The notes below the pieces were generated by a model. The model saw nothing but the letters and a program-made list of their open reading frames with translations. It was not told where the DNA came from and made no database searches. This document shows, one piece after another, positions 39,001 to 49,191 of a stretch of 64,000 nt of DNA. The translations under genes and the position numbers were made by a program. Origin of the DNA: Eutypa lata (lineage: Eukaryota > Ascomycota > Sordariomycetes > Xylariales > Diatrypaceae). The stretch is taken from positions 806,001-870,000 of the forward strand of contig JAKULF010000002.1 in the NCBI GenBank assembly GCA_022661535.1, given 5' to 3'. Within the stretch, counting starts at the first letter, position 1; the number at the start of each line of letters is the position of its first letter.

Positions 39001-39671
39001 TTGGCAGCTTCTTCGGTGTCTTTCCTGGCTTCTTCCAACTGTTTACGCGCATCTTCAGAAGTCTTTGCATGAGATTGGGATGCTTGCGACCCTTGCGATG
39101 CATCCTCCCTAGCCTTATCTGATGACTTGCCGGGGGATGTGACGGAGTGGACGGGAGAGCTTCCGGACTTGGATGGTGATAGCAGGCCTTTGTTGGCGGC
39201 GACTGTGCTTTTGTGCTTCAGAGGGGAGACCTGGGAGTCGGCAGGATGAGACTCCCCATCTCCGTCCTCTTCTTCGTCCTCGTCATCATCGCCGTAGTCA
39301 TCTTCGTCGATTACGCGCTTGGCTCTTTTAGCGGGACGTTCCTCGATAGGGGCATGATCGGTAGCTGGCGGGGGGTGTTGAGAGAAGGCTAGAGGACGTT
39401 TCCATGATTCTATTGCAGAATGATTGTAAGAACCGTCTTCGCAGAATAGATGCGCTATCTTTGATTCGGTTCGGCGATAAAGTTCAGCGAAATGGGAACG
39501 TTGTCGGTCATCGTCGATATCCGAAGTCTCGGGCGCCAAGGCGTTAGAATGGTCAACTGGGGGGGTATGAGTTGGATGAGAACCATCATCAGAATAATGA
39601 AATGGGCGATTCCCATTAAAACTGAGGTGATGAGGGTTACCGGGCGTTGGCCAAGAGGGTTGGCCGTTCAT
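36077..39671 (-). CDS. spt7: SAGA complex subunit Spt7 (bromodomain and histone-fold)
   Basis: Three exons, 39671-38558, 38458-37317 and 37267-36077, with introns of 99 and 49 nt, give about 1148 residues. The N-terminus is acidic and low in complexity (poly-Asp/Glu after KRAKRVIDE). A bromodomain is assembled across the first intron: [15 protein letters not shown], then [14 protein letters not shown] and [13 protein letters not shown], with the acetyl-lysine-reading Asn in NCLRYN. Further on are [18 protein letters not shown] and [10 protein letters not shown], typical of Spt7. The C-terminal part ([34 protein letters not shown]) is the histone-fold domain that pairs with Ada1. Spt7 scaffolds the SAGA histone acetyltransferase co-activator in the nucleus. 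The Lys/Ala-rich tail is low complexity. The first true ATG is at 39671. Confidence 0.93.
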
Positions 39672-41078
39672 GATGGACACGATAGCCCTATGGGGTGGTT
39701 AACGTGATGTACGTGGGTTTGAGGGTCGCCATGCGTTCATCCAATGCCAAAAAAGAAAAAGAAAGGGAAAATAAAGGTCGCGTCAAAGGGGGAATGCCGG
39801 TGGTTTCGGGGAATTAAAATGACATAGAAGAAACGAGCGGCATCGAAATAGATGGTATATGAGGTTTTTGTGAGAAAATCGATAAAAATGGCGTTGCCTT
39901 GATGGTTGGCATTCAAAGCGATTTCGCGTATTCTCTAAGGGTGAGGTCAATTCCAAGGTCCAGTGTCGCCTTTTCGGTCGCCCTTCTTTTGGTTGGAAGG
40001 AAGTACGTAGGTACTCAAGGCAGTGGTGGCAGTTTTAGGGGACATTCTTACGCATGTGAGCCTAGAGTAGAATAATGGGGGCTAATTTAACACTGTTTTC
40101 TGACTGTGCATCATCCGACTTTTGACTATTATTTTCTACAGCTAAAGCTTACTAAGGTAAGTCTAGGTATCAATAGCCGCACTGTCTAGACTACTATCGG
40201 CTGGATTCTCCCGACTACCTACCTAACTTGAAGGGATATCTAGTAGGTACCTACCAAGGGTACCTACAATGGAGTACATAATATAACTACATATGTAGGT
40301 ATGATGAATATCTGACATTCTTGATGTTATCTTTCGGTTAAATATCTTCTATTGTTATATTTATATCTAATTGATAACCTTTACCTTGATGACGTAATCA
40401 AACATGCTCGATATGTTCAATGTTCACATTTTGCCTTAGTAAGAAGTACCTTTATGGTGGTTGGAGGCTCTTAACTTAGATACGCTGGAGAATCCCCCGC
40501 AAAGCCGGAAGCAGAGAACAAAAGCAGTCCCATCACGTGATGGTTTAGAATCCACTGATAGTAACAGCCACATTTCAAGTCGGTTGTCAGCTTGGTAGAT
40601 ATACTTCTCACTCAACAGGGAGATAGGTTGACTTTAATACATGATGCGGGTGTTGTATACTCACAAAGCAACGACTATATAGATATTGAACCCATCTTAA
40701 AACTTACCTATTCCAGAACCGCATTGTTTCAAGTGACAGGTTTAGGACTCTCGATATTCTTGATTCGGAAAAGGTACCCATAACCAACCCTCCCGCTAAT
40801 TAGTAGCCAATCAAGTGACTTACCTCGTACCCCACCTTGCCTGTCAGCCCCAGCGCTGCTTCGCCTTCGTTAAATATGTGCTGCGGGCTGTGGGTGTTTG
40901 GTTGGTGGGTGCGTTGGTGGGTTGAGACCGTAGCTGTCGACCCTCTATCCTCTAAAATAACCCTCGAAGGTGGGACAAGACTTTGGGGTTCGGTTACCTG
41001 CAGAACAAGAAAGCTCCAACTGTGACGTTAGATAATACCAATGTTGTAGTTACGTACGTGTACGCAAGCACGCATGAA

Positions 41079-41112
<34 letters not shown>

Positions 41113-41364
41113 ACACCCACCACTTTACTTTCTTAGACCTACATACGAAGTACACAAGCTTAAATCCTCCATAGGCAGCTACATACGCACCTACATAATA
41201 ATATATACAGTGTCTGTCTACCCGCCGCTCGAATCCTACTCGTCCCAGCTTTCTCTCCCATTTGTTGCGCAAGGACACGATACAGCATCCTCGAGCGGAT
41301 GATAATGTCGACGGAGACGAGAAACACTTCTACACAACGGTAGCAACTTCGCAATAGTAACAAT
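39672..41364. other. Divergent region between spt7 and VanZ-like genes
   Basis: Holds the promoter of spt7 (to about 40000) and that of the VanZ-like gene. TAGGTA/TACCTA words recur near 40165-40300. No supported gene. Confidence 0.45.
41081..41109. repeat. CA dinucleotide microsatellite
   Basis: An uninterrupted CA run of about 14 units in the promoter-side region of the VanZ-like gene, about 255 bases before its start. Confidence 0.95.
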
Positions 41365-42365
41365 ATGCGCATTCGATTACCTTTCGCAGGTCAGTCTCAC
41401 CTATTCCCTCGGTTCACCCATCAACTATTGCTATTACAACCTAGCCATGCAAGTCCCCTTGTGAGGATGTCAAGTCAAAGGCATACCTAGGAGGTAGTCA
41501 TAGCTCTACAAATCAAGAACACCAACCTACACCATTTATTACCTTACTACACCCTCTCCAGCAAGCAAGCAAGCAAGCAAATCAACCAACAACTAACCCT
41601 CTCTTTAATAAATAAAAAACAGGTACATTCCTCATCCTCTGCCTCCTAGCAGGCTACGCCGGCCTCTCCTCGCTCCAGCTCGGCGCCTACATAAACGACA
41701 AAGTCCTGCACCTCCTGACCTTCTTCACCCTAACCGCGGTCTTCTACTGGATCGTCGACACGGGGCGGCGGCGCGCCCTGCACCTGACCCTCGTAACGTG
41801 CACGCTGGCGGGCGGCGTCGGCTCCGAGTTCGTGCAGGGCTACCTGATCCCCGGGAACGGGCGCGAGTTCGACCCGGCCGACATCGCGGCGAACCTTGTG
41901 GGCAGCTTGGCCGCCCTCGCCCTCTGCGCGTGGTACCACCGCCGCATGCTGGAGCGGCGCCGCGTCGCGCGCGCCCGGTATAATGTTGTTCCTGGGGAGG
42001 ACGAGGAGGATCTGGAGCTTGGAGAGAGCTTGGGACTAAGTAGTGGTGGTGGTGGTAGTGGTGGTGGTGATGATGATGGTCAGGAGGAGGGCGTCATTGC
42101 GCGTACACACCCGCCGGCTGGGACGACGGCGAGGACCCTCGAGCATGAGGTCGATCAATGGGATGAGAATGCGTTGGATTCCTGGGATGAGGAAGAAGAG
42201 GACGATGAGGAAGAGGAGGAGGAGAGTGACGAAGACGACAGCGATGATAGCGACGAGGATGACGACGATAGTCACAATGTGGAGGCCTCGGCTAATAAGC
42301 CGATAGGGAAGAGCAGTGGAGGTGCCACCAGTGTCGTCGGCGATAACAAGAAGCGAGTCGACTAA
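41365..42365 (+). CDS. VanZ-like membrane protein with acidic C-terminal tail
   Basis: A 25-nt first exon (41365-41389) is joined over a 233-nt intron (GTCAGT...CAG) to 41623-42365, giving 255 residues. The joint gives MRIRLPFAG then TFLILCLLAGYAGLSSLQLG. Four hydrophobic spans lie in the first 120 residues. VanZ-family motifs are present: NDKVLHLLTFF, GGVGSEFVQGYLIPG, and REFDPADIAANLVGS. Bacterial VanZ is linked to glycopeptide tolerance, but the fungal members have no known role, so I infer none. The last 110 residues are soluble and highly acidic: a Gly/Asp run (encoded by GGT/GAT repeats at about 42041-42080), DEEEEDDEEEEEESDEDD-type sequence and a basic end (KKRVD). The intron contains a GCAA tandem run near 41562-41580. 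Confidence 0.82.
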
Positions 42366-43228
42366 TGATGCATGATGATTATTACGATGAAAGAGAAGTT
42401 ATGGAAATGGCAACGGAAACGGAAACGGAAACGGACAATATGACTGCGATGAAGCGAATGGTTAGAATGGATATCATGATACCTAGGTTTCTTCCCCTTC
42501 TTTTTTTCTCAGGCGTTCTAGGGCAAGGAAAGAACAGGGTTAGCGAGTCATTATAGGCATTATATTGGTCGGTGTTGAACGGGATTCTCAAGAAGACTTT
42601 TCTGTCATGCCTACATATACAGAACATTATGTTATACTTCTAGCAGCATGCAGTAGTTTAATCCAATTCATGGTGTTTAATCACCAGAGATCAGCGTCCT
42701 AATGCTTGCTGCATTTTACTTAGAACTAACCATATCTATTGTTACATTGCTTTCTTTTTTTGTCTGGTGTGCGTGCTTTGCTGCTCCTATCTTGGCATCA
42801 ACTGAGACAAGTGGTCGCATTTGTGCATGCATGCCCCCCAATCAGGGGTTGCACAGGCTAAGCGGATGCTCACTCAAAATTTAATGTCACTTGTCACACA
42901 CACATCATCCTCGAACGAGTCCATCCATACAATGATTTTACCAATTGCTTTCGGAAAAGTACATTTAACTCATATATACCTAGGTATGTATCAGGTTTGA
43001 AAATATGTCTTCGAGCTTGCTTTCTATGAATACTTAAGTAGATTTACATTACGTTTCCATCGGCAAAGTCTCGGGAGACGGCAGTGAATTAGGGGGGAAA
43101 TTTTCGTGTCATTCGGGCAGGCTATTGCAACATGGATGGCCCTCACTTGTATAAGAGGCTATTTTGGTCTTCCACGAGGATATTTTATGTCTATTTTATT
43201 AATTAAGACATTTTAATATTGTACCTAT
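42366..43228. other. Intergenic, no gene
   Basis: A GGAAAC/GAAACG tandem run near 42409-42436 lies just after the VanZ-like stop. The remainder holds the promoter of the decarboxylase gene. No supported frame. Confidence 0.45.
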
Positions 43229-45506
43229 ATGAATTATTATCCGGTTCCAATGGGTGTCGATGCAGGAATTGGAGATGGAAGATTTCCATTGCAGACTACT
43301 AGTACTAACGGGTCCACCAGCCCTAAGGACAAAGCAGCACTCCTGAATCGTGCAGACGAAGTTGAGGATGTAAGTGACATAGCATTCCCATGCCTCCTCA
43401 AAAGACATAATACATACATTGCTCTATCTTGAATATGCCATTCGTTCGTATTTACCTGTCGTACTTCCACTCGTCACTAAACCCAAACCTAGTTAATCGA
43501 CGCGGTCAAAGCCCTCATCATCCCCTTCATCCGGGCCGCAGACACCTCAGCCCCTGAACGGGCAGCAGGGGTAACGTCGCCGGATGCTTCATGCACAGCT
43601 CTCGTAGACTCCTACAAGCCCGAGGTGCTCGTAGAGAAACTACGCTTCTCGCTGCCAGAAGGCGACGGCAGGGGCAAAGACGGGCTACTGGACACAATCC
43701 AAGATGTGCTCCGCTACAGCGTGAATACGTGGGATCAGGGGTTCCTCGATAAACTGTACTCGAGCACCAATGCGGTAGGGCTTTCGTACTCCACCTCTTG
43801 CTTCTACTTAGGCTATGTCTTACATGAGCTATCTGAGCTGCAGCATACGAGAGCCGCCTGACTGACTATCGTTGGATATATCTAGGTCGGTGTAGTAGCA
43901 GAGCTACTGCTTGCTGTCCTGAATACAAATGTAAGTCCTCCTCCACATCTACCACACGTCACTACTTGATCTTGCCAAGTTTTGTCCTATTTGTGTCTCC
44001 TCTTCTCCATCGCTGGCCCCCCAAATCTCCTCACCCCCTTTCACAAATTCCAGAGTCCATCCCATATCACCACAAAGCTACTTCTACATCTCCCTGTGAT
44101 ATATATTCTCTGACACAATACCAATAGGTACACGTATACGCCGTCGCGCCCGCACTCACGGTGATCGAGAAGACGACGGCGCGGCAGCTCGCGCGCCTAT
44201 TCGGGTTCGCGGGGCCACGAGCCGGCGGGATCGTCTGCCAAGGCGGGTCAGCGTCGAACATGACGTCGATCGTGGTTGCTCGGAACACGCTGTATCCCTC
44301 TACTAAGGCAGTTGGAAACGCAGGCCACCAATTTGTCCTATTCACGAGCGAGCACGGGCACTATAGCGTCGAGAAGGCCGCCATCACGTGTGGGAGTAAG
44401 TTTCTTCAGCCCATTTGTTCTCCGGTGATTTTATTATTATTAATGTTATCACAATCTTTTGCTTCCCGAACATTCCAGCCTGTCTTTCTACATACCTACT
44501 GCTACCTCCCCAAATAACTAACTAACAAAAACAACAACAACAACTAGTGGGATCCGCCAACGTGATAACCATCCCCGTCGACGCCTCAGGCCGCATGTCG
44601 CCCGCGGCCCTCCGAAGCGCCATCCTCCAAGCCAAAAGCGAGGGCAAGACGCCGTTGTACGTGAACGCGACAGCGGGGACGACAGTCCTGGGGTCTTTCG
44701 ACCCCTTCGAGGCCATCTCCGCCGTCTGCCACGAGTTCGGGCTCTGGATGCACGTGGACGCGTCCTGGGGCGGCGCGGCGGTCTTCTCCTCGCGGCAGCG
44801 GGACAAGCTCGGCGGCGCCCACCTCGCCCACAGCCTCACCGTCAACCCACACAAGATGCTCGGCGTCCCCGTCACGTGCTCGTTCCTTCTAACGCCCGAT
44901 CTCGCCGTCTTCCACCGCGCGAACACGCTGCCCGCGGGGTACCTGTTCCATGGGGGTGGTGGTGGTGGTGGCGACGATGATGATGATGATGATGTAGAAG
45001 ATGAGAAGACACAACACGTGGAGGAGCAGGAGGGAGAGGGAACAGATGATGATGATGATTATGATGATGTCTGGGACCTCGCAGACCTAACGCTGCAATG
45101 CGGCCGGCGCGGGGACGGCCTCAAGCTCGCCCTAGCGTGGGTGTTCTACGGCGCGGCGGGGTTCGAGGCGCAGGTCGACGGGGCCTTCGAGACGGCGGCC
45201 CACCTCGCGACGCTCATACGGGACTCGGCCGACTTCGAGCTCCTGTCGAGCAGCCCGCCGCCGTGCCTGCAGGTGTGCTTCTACTACGCGCCGGGCGGGG
45301 TGGTGAGTCCCGACGGGGCCGAGAACACGCGGCGGACGAGGATGATGGTGGCGCGGCTGGTCCGGAGGGGGTTCATGATCGATTACGCCCCCGGGGAGAG
45401 GGGCAGCTTCTTCCGCGTCGTGGTTAATGTCCAGACGCTGAGGGGCACTGTGGAGGGGCTGCTGAAGGCGTTGCGGGATGTGGGGAGGGAGGTTGTGAGG
45501 GAGTGA
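43229..45506 (+). CDS. PLP-dependent group II amino-acid decarboxylase
   Basis: Five exons, all phase-compatible: 43229-43369, 43493-43774, 43886-43930, 44128-44395 and 44548-45506, giving about 564 residues. The fold-type I decarboxylase signature is clear: GGSASNMTSIVVARN, TSEHGHYSVEKAA, the PLP-binding Asp in WMHVDASWGG (near 316) and the Schiff-base Lys in LTVNPHKMLG (near 348), followed by LTLQCGRRGDGLKLALAW. It resembles the glutamate/cysteine-sulfinate decarboxylase branch, so it probably decarboxylates an acidic amino acid; the substrate is not determined. Residues about 381-419 are an unusual Gly-run plus Asp/Glu insertion between GYLFH and the conserved DVWDLADLTLQCGR, encoded by GGT/GAT repeats at 44952-45068, close to where the family's substrate-side loop lies. 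The ATG at 43250 is an alternative start. Confidence 0.9.
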
Positions 45507-46270
45507 GTGGTGGATTAGGGGAGGGATTGGGGGCTGGTTTGGTTTGGGTTGGACTGTACAATAGTAGGCAAGTACTAGGTATATAAAAAGCTAAAAGGAG
45601 AGACGACGAAGTCCTAAAAGATCAATTGCTTATATGTACATGCAGTACCCTGAACTAGATATTCTACCGGAGTGGAAGGAAGCCTCGAGGGAACATTCAT
45701 GTGCCGCACCTGTTAGATGGTTGCCTCATAGAACGGTATACGTACTTCATGACATACATTCCTAATATACCTACCAATCGTGCCTTCCTTCCTGCTCTCA
45801 TCCCAAACCGGACGCACCGTGCCTGCAGCCGGAATCTCCGACCTCATCATACCCCACAACACCGGCTTTCCTCGATCGAGGTAAATGCACCTGCCCGACT
45901 TCTAATCGGAATATGCACTACGCAGACCAATATTCAATGCCATGGCTATAAGCTCTACAATGGGTGGTGTCCAGCCATACATTACTCATGCTACTACATG
46001 TTACACTGACATGTTCCCAATGGTCCCAAGAAAAGGGTGAAGAGGGACCAAAACACGAGGCTTCTTCTGTCACTGGGCATGCAGACCTACAAAACGACCG
46101 CATTAAGTAATTATGGACGGATGGATGGATGGATGTGATGGAGGATGCCTAAGAAATTATGACCATAGTGGAAAAACCACAGTAATTCTCTACAAATAAA
46201 AGTCAAACAAAAAGACTAAAAAAATATTGGTTCAATGTGTCTCGCTCGAACGAGATGCATCGGGAATAGA
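45507..46270. other. Intergenic, decarboxylase 3' flank and tRNA-Lys downstream flank
   Basis: No supported gene. GGAT repeats lie at about 46119-46135. A run of seven A at 46218-46224 reads as a T run on the minus strand, a possible Pol III terminator about 47 nt past the tRNA-Lys end. A nearly palindromic CTCG...CGAG word lies near 46241-46254. Confidence 0.5.
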
Positions 46271-46415
46271 GCCCGATGCGGGGGTCGAACCCGCAACCTC
46301 GAGATAACCTCTTTGGTGTAAGAGTCTAAATCCAGGAATTAGTAAAGCGAATGATAGATAAGATTTGGAAGAAAGTAAATCGTACCTCGCGCTCTACCGA
46401 TTGAGCTAACCGGGC
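46271..46415 (-). tRNA. tRNA-Lys (anticodon CUU) with two introns
   Basis: The mature body matches eukaryotic tRNA-Lys(CUU). The acceptor stem is GCCCGGT/ATCGGGC with discriminator U. The D arm is GCTC-AATCGGTA-GAGC, the variable loop AGGTT and the T arm GCGGG-TTCGACC-CCCGC. The anticodon arm is CGAGA-CTCTTAA-TCTCG once two insertions are removed. The first is 60 nt (46326-46385) between positions 30 and 31, inside the anticodon stem. The second is 13 nt (46306-46318) at the standard 37/38 site; its AAGAG complements the CTCTT of the anticodon loop, as in normal tRNA introns. The A box (TAGCTCAATCGG) and B box (GGTTCGACC) are intact. Read with a single intron, the only other fold gives a mispaired Arg(ACG)-like stem, which fits the body poorly. 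Confidence 0.85.
46326..46385 (-). other. mRNA-type (GT-AG) intron candidate inside tRNA-Lys
   Basis: On the tRNA strand this 60-nt insertion begins GTACGATTT, contains TTTACTAATTCC (CTAAT branch word, presumed branch A near 46339) and ends GGATTTAG. It is flanked by GAG before and A after, an AG|R proto-splice context. Removing it exactly restores the CGAGA strand of the anticodon stem. Its length, branch word and branch-to-acceptor distance (about 13 nt) are those of this genome's pre-mRNA introns and not of tRNA introns. Whether it is spliced is unknown. Confidence 0.6.
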
Positions 46416-47904
46416 AGCTGCTTGCCGCTTGTTGAAAGAAAACTTGAATTATTGCTGTATAAGTATTGCGTTATGTGGTGGGTGGTCCGAGATAAAACCG
46501 GGACTTCCGGCAGAATTTTTTCACTTCGGAGCTCTTATGTGGGGCCTATGTATGACTATGTAGGTAGGTAATTGCTACCTCTCAGGTCTGAATGGGTGCC
46601 TCTAGATGTTTCTTATATAGTTAACATGGACACCAAGATTGTAAGCTTCCAGTATAAATGTTTTCTCCCATCTTTACTCTTCACACGCAATTAATCCTTT
46701 TTTAAACCATAGGATTAATCAAATATCTTAACGTTATTAATATTGTTGCATTGTACCTAGAGATGAAACGACTGAACATGGCGAGTCCAAAAAAGAATAA
46801 CCATGGACGACTGTGTCTATAACAGGTTTGTGTAAAATAAAATTAAAATAAAAAACCCCTTTCTTACTACCTTATTGGCTGCCTTTTTACTAGAAAGTCC
46901 TATTACCTACCCGTTGCTCTACTCTTGTATCAGATTCAACCATCGAACAACTGAACATCTTGAAAGAATATAGTAATCGCTAGGAGCCGCCAGCTTATGA
47001 AAGGGAATTATTGTGTAGATTACCTATAGGTGGGAGATATCCCACCATGGAATAGCACTAAATACTAAGCTCCCCCCTCCCGTTTCCCTTTTCCCTTTCC
47101 TTCCTACAATGGATCGCTTAGTGATAGCCCAGTAGGCAGGAATTCGCCCAGAGACTAAACGGACACCCGAAAGCCCATGATGGGTTTTGTCAGGGGCCAT
47201 TAATTAGAAAATGCAGAGTTCTAGGCTGTGGTCTACGTAGCCGTCTTCCACGATGTTCTTATTCCAGCTAAAAGAGAGATATTGTGAGGCATGTGACTAA
47301 CGTCTTATTATATCAATGTCAGGATTATTTCTCGTAGTATGATGGAACGTCAGTAAGTCCATTGGTACCCCAGAGCTATGTGCTAGATAAAGCCATAATC
47401 ATAAATAAGACAACCGTCACAGAAAGGGAGAACCGTACTATCGGTCAGGCTTCACGGTCATAACTATACGGCATACTCTCATCCTCGTAACTGAGCCATC
47501 CTTTGTTGTAAGTCGTATAATATTGGATAATTTCGAGTAAAGAATGTATTGTTATCAAACAATATCTTTGGCTACTTATAACTCATCAAATAAATCCTCG
47601 TCATCCTTATTCAAATTCATATTATTCCGGTTTTCATGTTCTAAGTAATTAGCCATTAAATATCTCAAAATATATGCCTACAGCCTGTTGGAGGATGGAC
47701 TAATGGTATCCATGATAAGCTGGATACATCATGACTCCGAGAAGGATATCATAGCGAATATAGAACCATATGGTTCATAGGTTTGTGTGCCCCACGTAAA
47801 GGTGAGCCCGTCGACTTCTAGTTAGCTGGTAGCTATGAATTTGGGTACTTGTTTGCCGTGTATTCCCTCCCCATCACCCCGCCCCTATATCACGAAATCC
47901 GATC
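46416..47904. other. Intergenic, no gene
   Basis: Upstream flank of tRNA-Lys and 3' flank of the decayed Ser/Thr-rich gene. AT-rich with no supported frame or repeat. Confidence 0.45.
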
Positions 47905-48318
47905 TCACCTCGTGCGACCACAATTCCCGTTCCCGATCTTGGACCTCACGAAACCAGCGTCATTAGGGGCCGAGTACAGCGCAAGCACCTCCGCGGGCGC
48001 GCATGCGTCCGTGCCGATGAAGAAGCAGCTGCCGCTGTACCACGCGAAGACAGCGCAGGTGGAGGACAGCCGGCACCCCTCCGCGTCGGTCGTAGATAGG
48101 GACGATGTGCTCAGCGATTCTGTGGCGGTTTGCTCGTACACGTAGTTCATCCCGTTGCCGTTGCGCGAGCTGATGAAGTTCGATGCGGGGCAGCCTGTGA
48201 GTCAGGTTGGTGGTTAGTATTTACGTATATAGATGTAGAGACAGAGAAAGATATATATAGAGACATACAAGATAGAAACGTAGCGCTCGGCGCAACGGCG
48301 ACGGTCTCCATACTTGTG

Positions 48319-48346
48319 ATAACAGTCGTAACATAACAGTCGTAAC
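48319..48346. repeat. 14-nt tandem duplication causing a frameshift
   Basis: ATAACAGTCGTAAC occurs twice in tandem. Deleting one copy joins TNEVTTV to ITSMETVAVAPSATFLSC in one frame on the minus strand. Together with the 7-nt duplication the net gain is 21 nt, so the downstream frame is restored. Confidence 0.85.
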
Positions 48347-48420
48347 TTCGTTCGTAACCGTAGCGGTCGCGGAGAAGGCCTCAGTCGTCGACTCTGTGAC
48401 AGTAGTAGAAGCCCTGACGG

Positions 48421-48434
48421 GAGTCTCGAGTCTC
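48421..48434. repeat. 7-nt tandem duplication causing a frameshift
   Basis: GAGTCTC occurs twice in tandem. Deleting one copy joins THTTYDTETP to VRASTTVTES in one frame on the minus strand. Confidence 0.85.
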
Positions 48435-49191
48435 CGTGTCATACGTTGTATGAGTGTTCATGCTCGTGACCGTGGCTGTCGAAAGGGCCGCGGTGGACGT
48501 AATCGTCCTCTTCGCCGTCACAACTTTAACACTCGTGGTAACCATGTTGATCTGGCTGTGGCAATAGACAGCGTGAGGGAATCGCTCTGGCTTCTGCACG
48601 CACTTCCCGTTCTCGATGACAAGTTATAATTTCAACGAGGCCTTCCGGGCCTCCAGCACATTGTCAGATAAGGAGGAGTGAGTGGTGGCGGTGGCGGCGG
48701 CGGCAGTAGCCTTTGCGGGCACCCGTCGGGGGATAGCAGTCCCCTTCGAGGGCGGGTTGGCGCCCACGCTCTGGATTGGCGTTGCGCCCGAAGATGTAGC
48801 TACCGTCTATGTTCCATCGTCTGTGCTGACAGTGGTCGCGGTAACACTTGGCACGGCTCTCTCGGAACTCAACGTGGAGGCGAACGTGTCTATTTCCTGA
48901 GGGTTGTGACGGTCACCGTTGTGGTCTCGTCTTCGACGACAGTGGTCATGACTGGCGCTGGTGTGACCGTCGAGGTAGGGACGAAGGTCGACCGACGGTG
49001 TGCTGTAACCGTAGTCGAATATGTCTTAGTACAACTCGGAATGCGCGTGCTAGACTGAGCGCTGTATTTTGTCAAACAAGAGCTGTGGGGGTGGGTATAT
49101 TAGGTAGATACATCGTGAGAAACGACCACGGGACCACCGAGAACACCAGGAAGAGCGAGGAACGCGAAGGGGAGAGGTATTGGCACGGCAT

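Larger units (their letters stand above)
47905..49191 (-). pseudogene. Decayed secreted Ser/Thr-rich protein gene with apple-like C-terminus
   Basis: The minus strand reads a signal-peptide-like start at 49191 (MPCQYLSPSRSSLFLVFSVV). Thr/Val/Ser-rich repeats follow (TVTAHRRSTFVPTSTVTPA, ETTTVTVTT). A Cys-containing middle comes next (VIENGKCVQKPERFPHAVYC), then more TV repeats. A final exon at 48194-47905 has an acceptor CAG and encodes a Cys-rich segment like a PAN/apple domain (CRLSSTCAVFAWYSGSCFF). The long frame is broken by a one-base shift near 48900, a TAG near 48808, a TAA near 48627 and two tandem duplications of 7 nt (48421-48434) and 14 nt (48319-48346). Both stops fit C-to-T change at CpA. 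A functional version would be a wall or surface glycoprotein; this copy cannot be read through. Confidence 0.7.

Noticed and set aside
46271..46415. Alternative reading as tRNA-Arg(ACG) with one 73-nt intron
   Set aside because: Needs a mispaired anticodon stem and a four-base variable loop. The body matches Lys(CUU), and the sequence contains the exact Lys anticodon loop CTCTTA.
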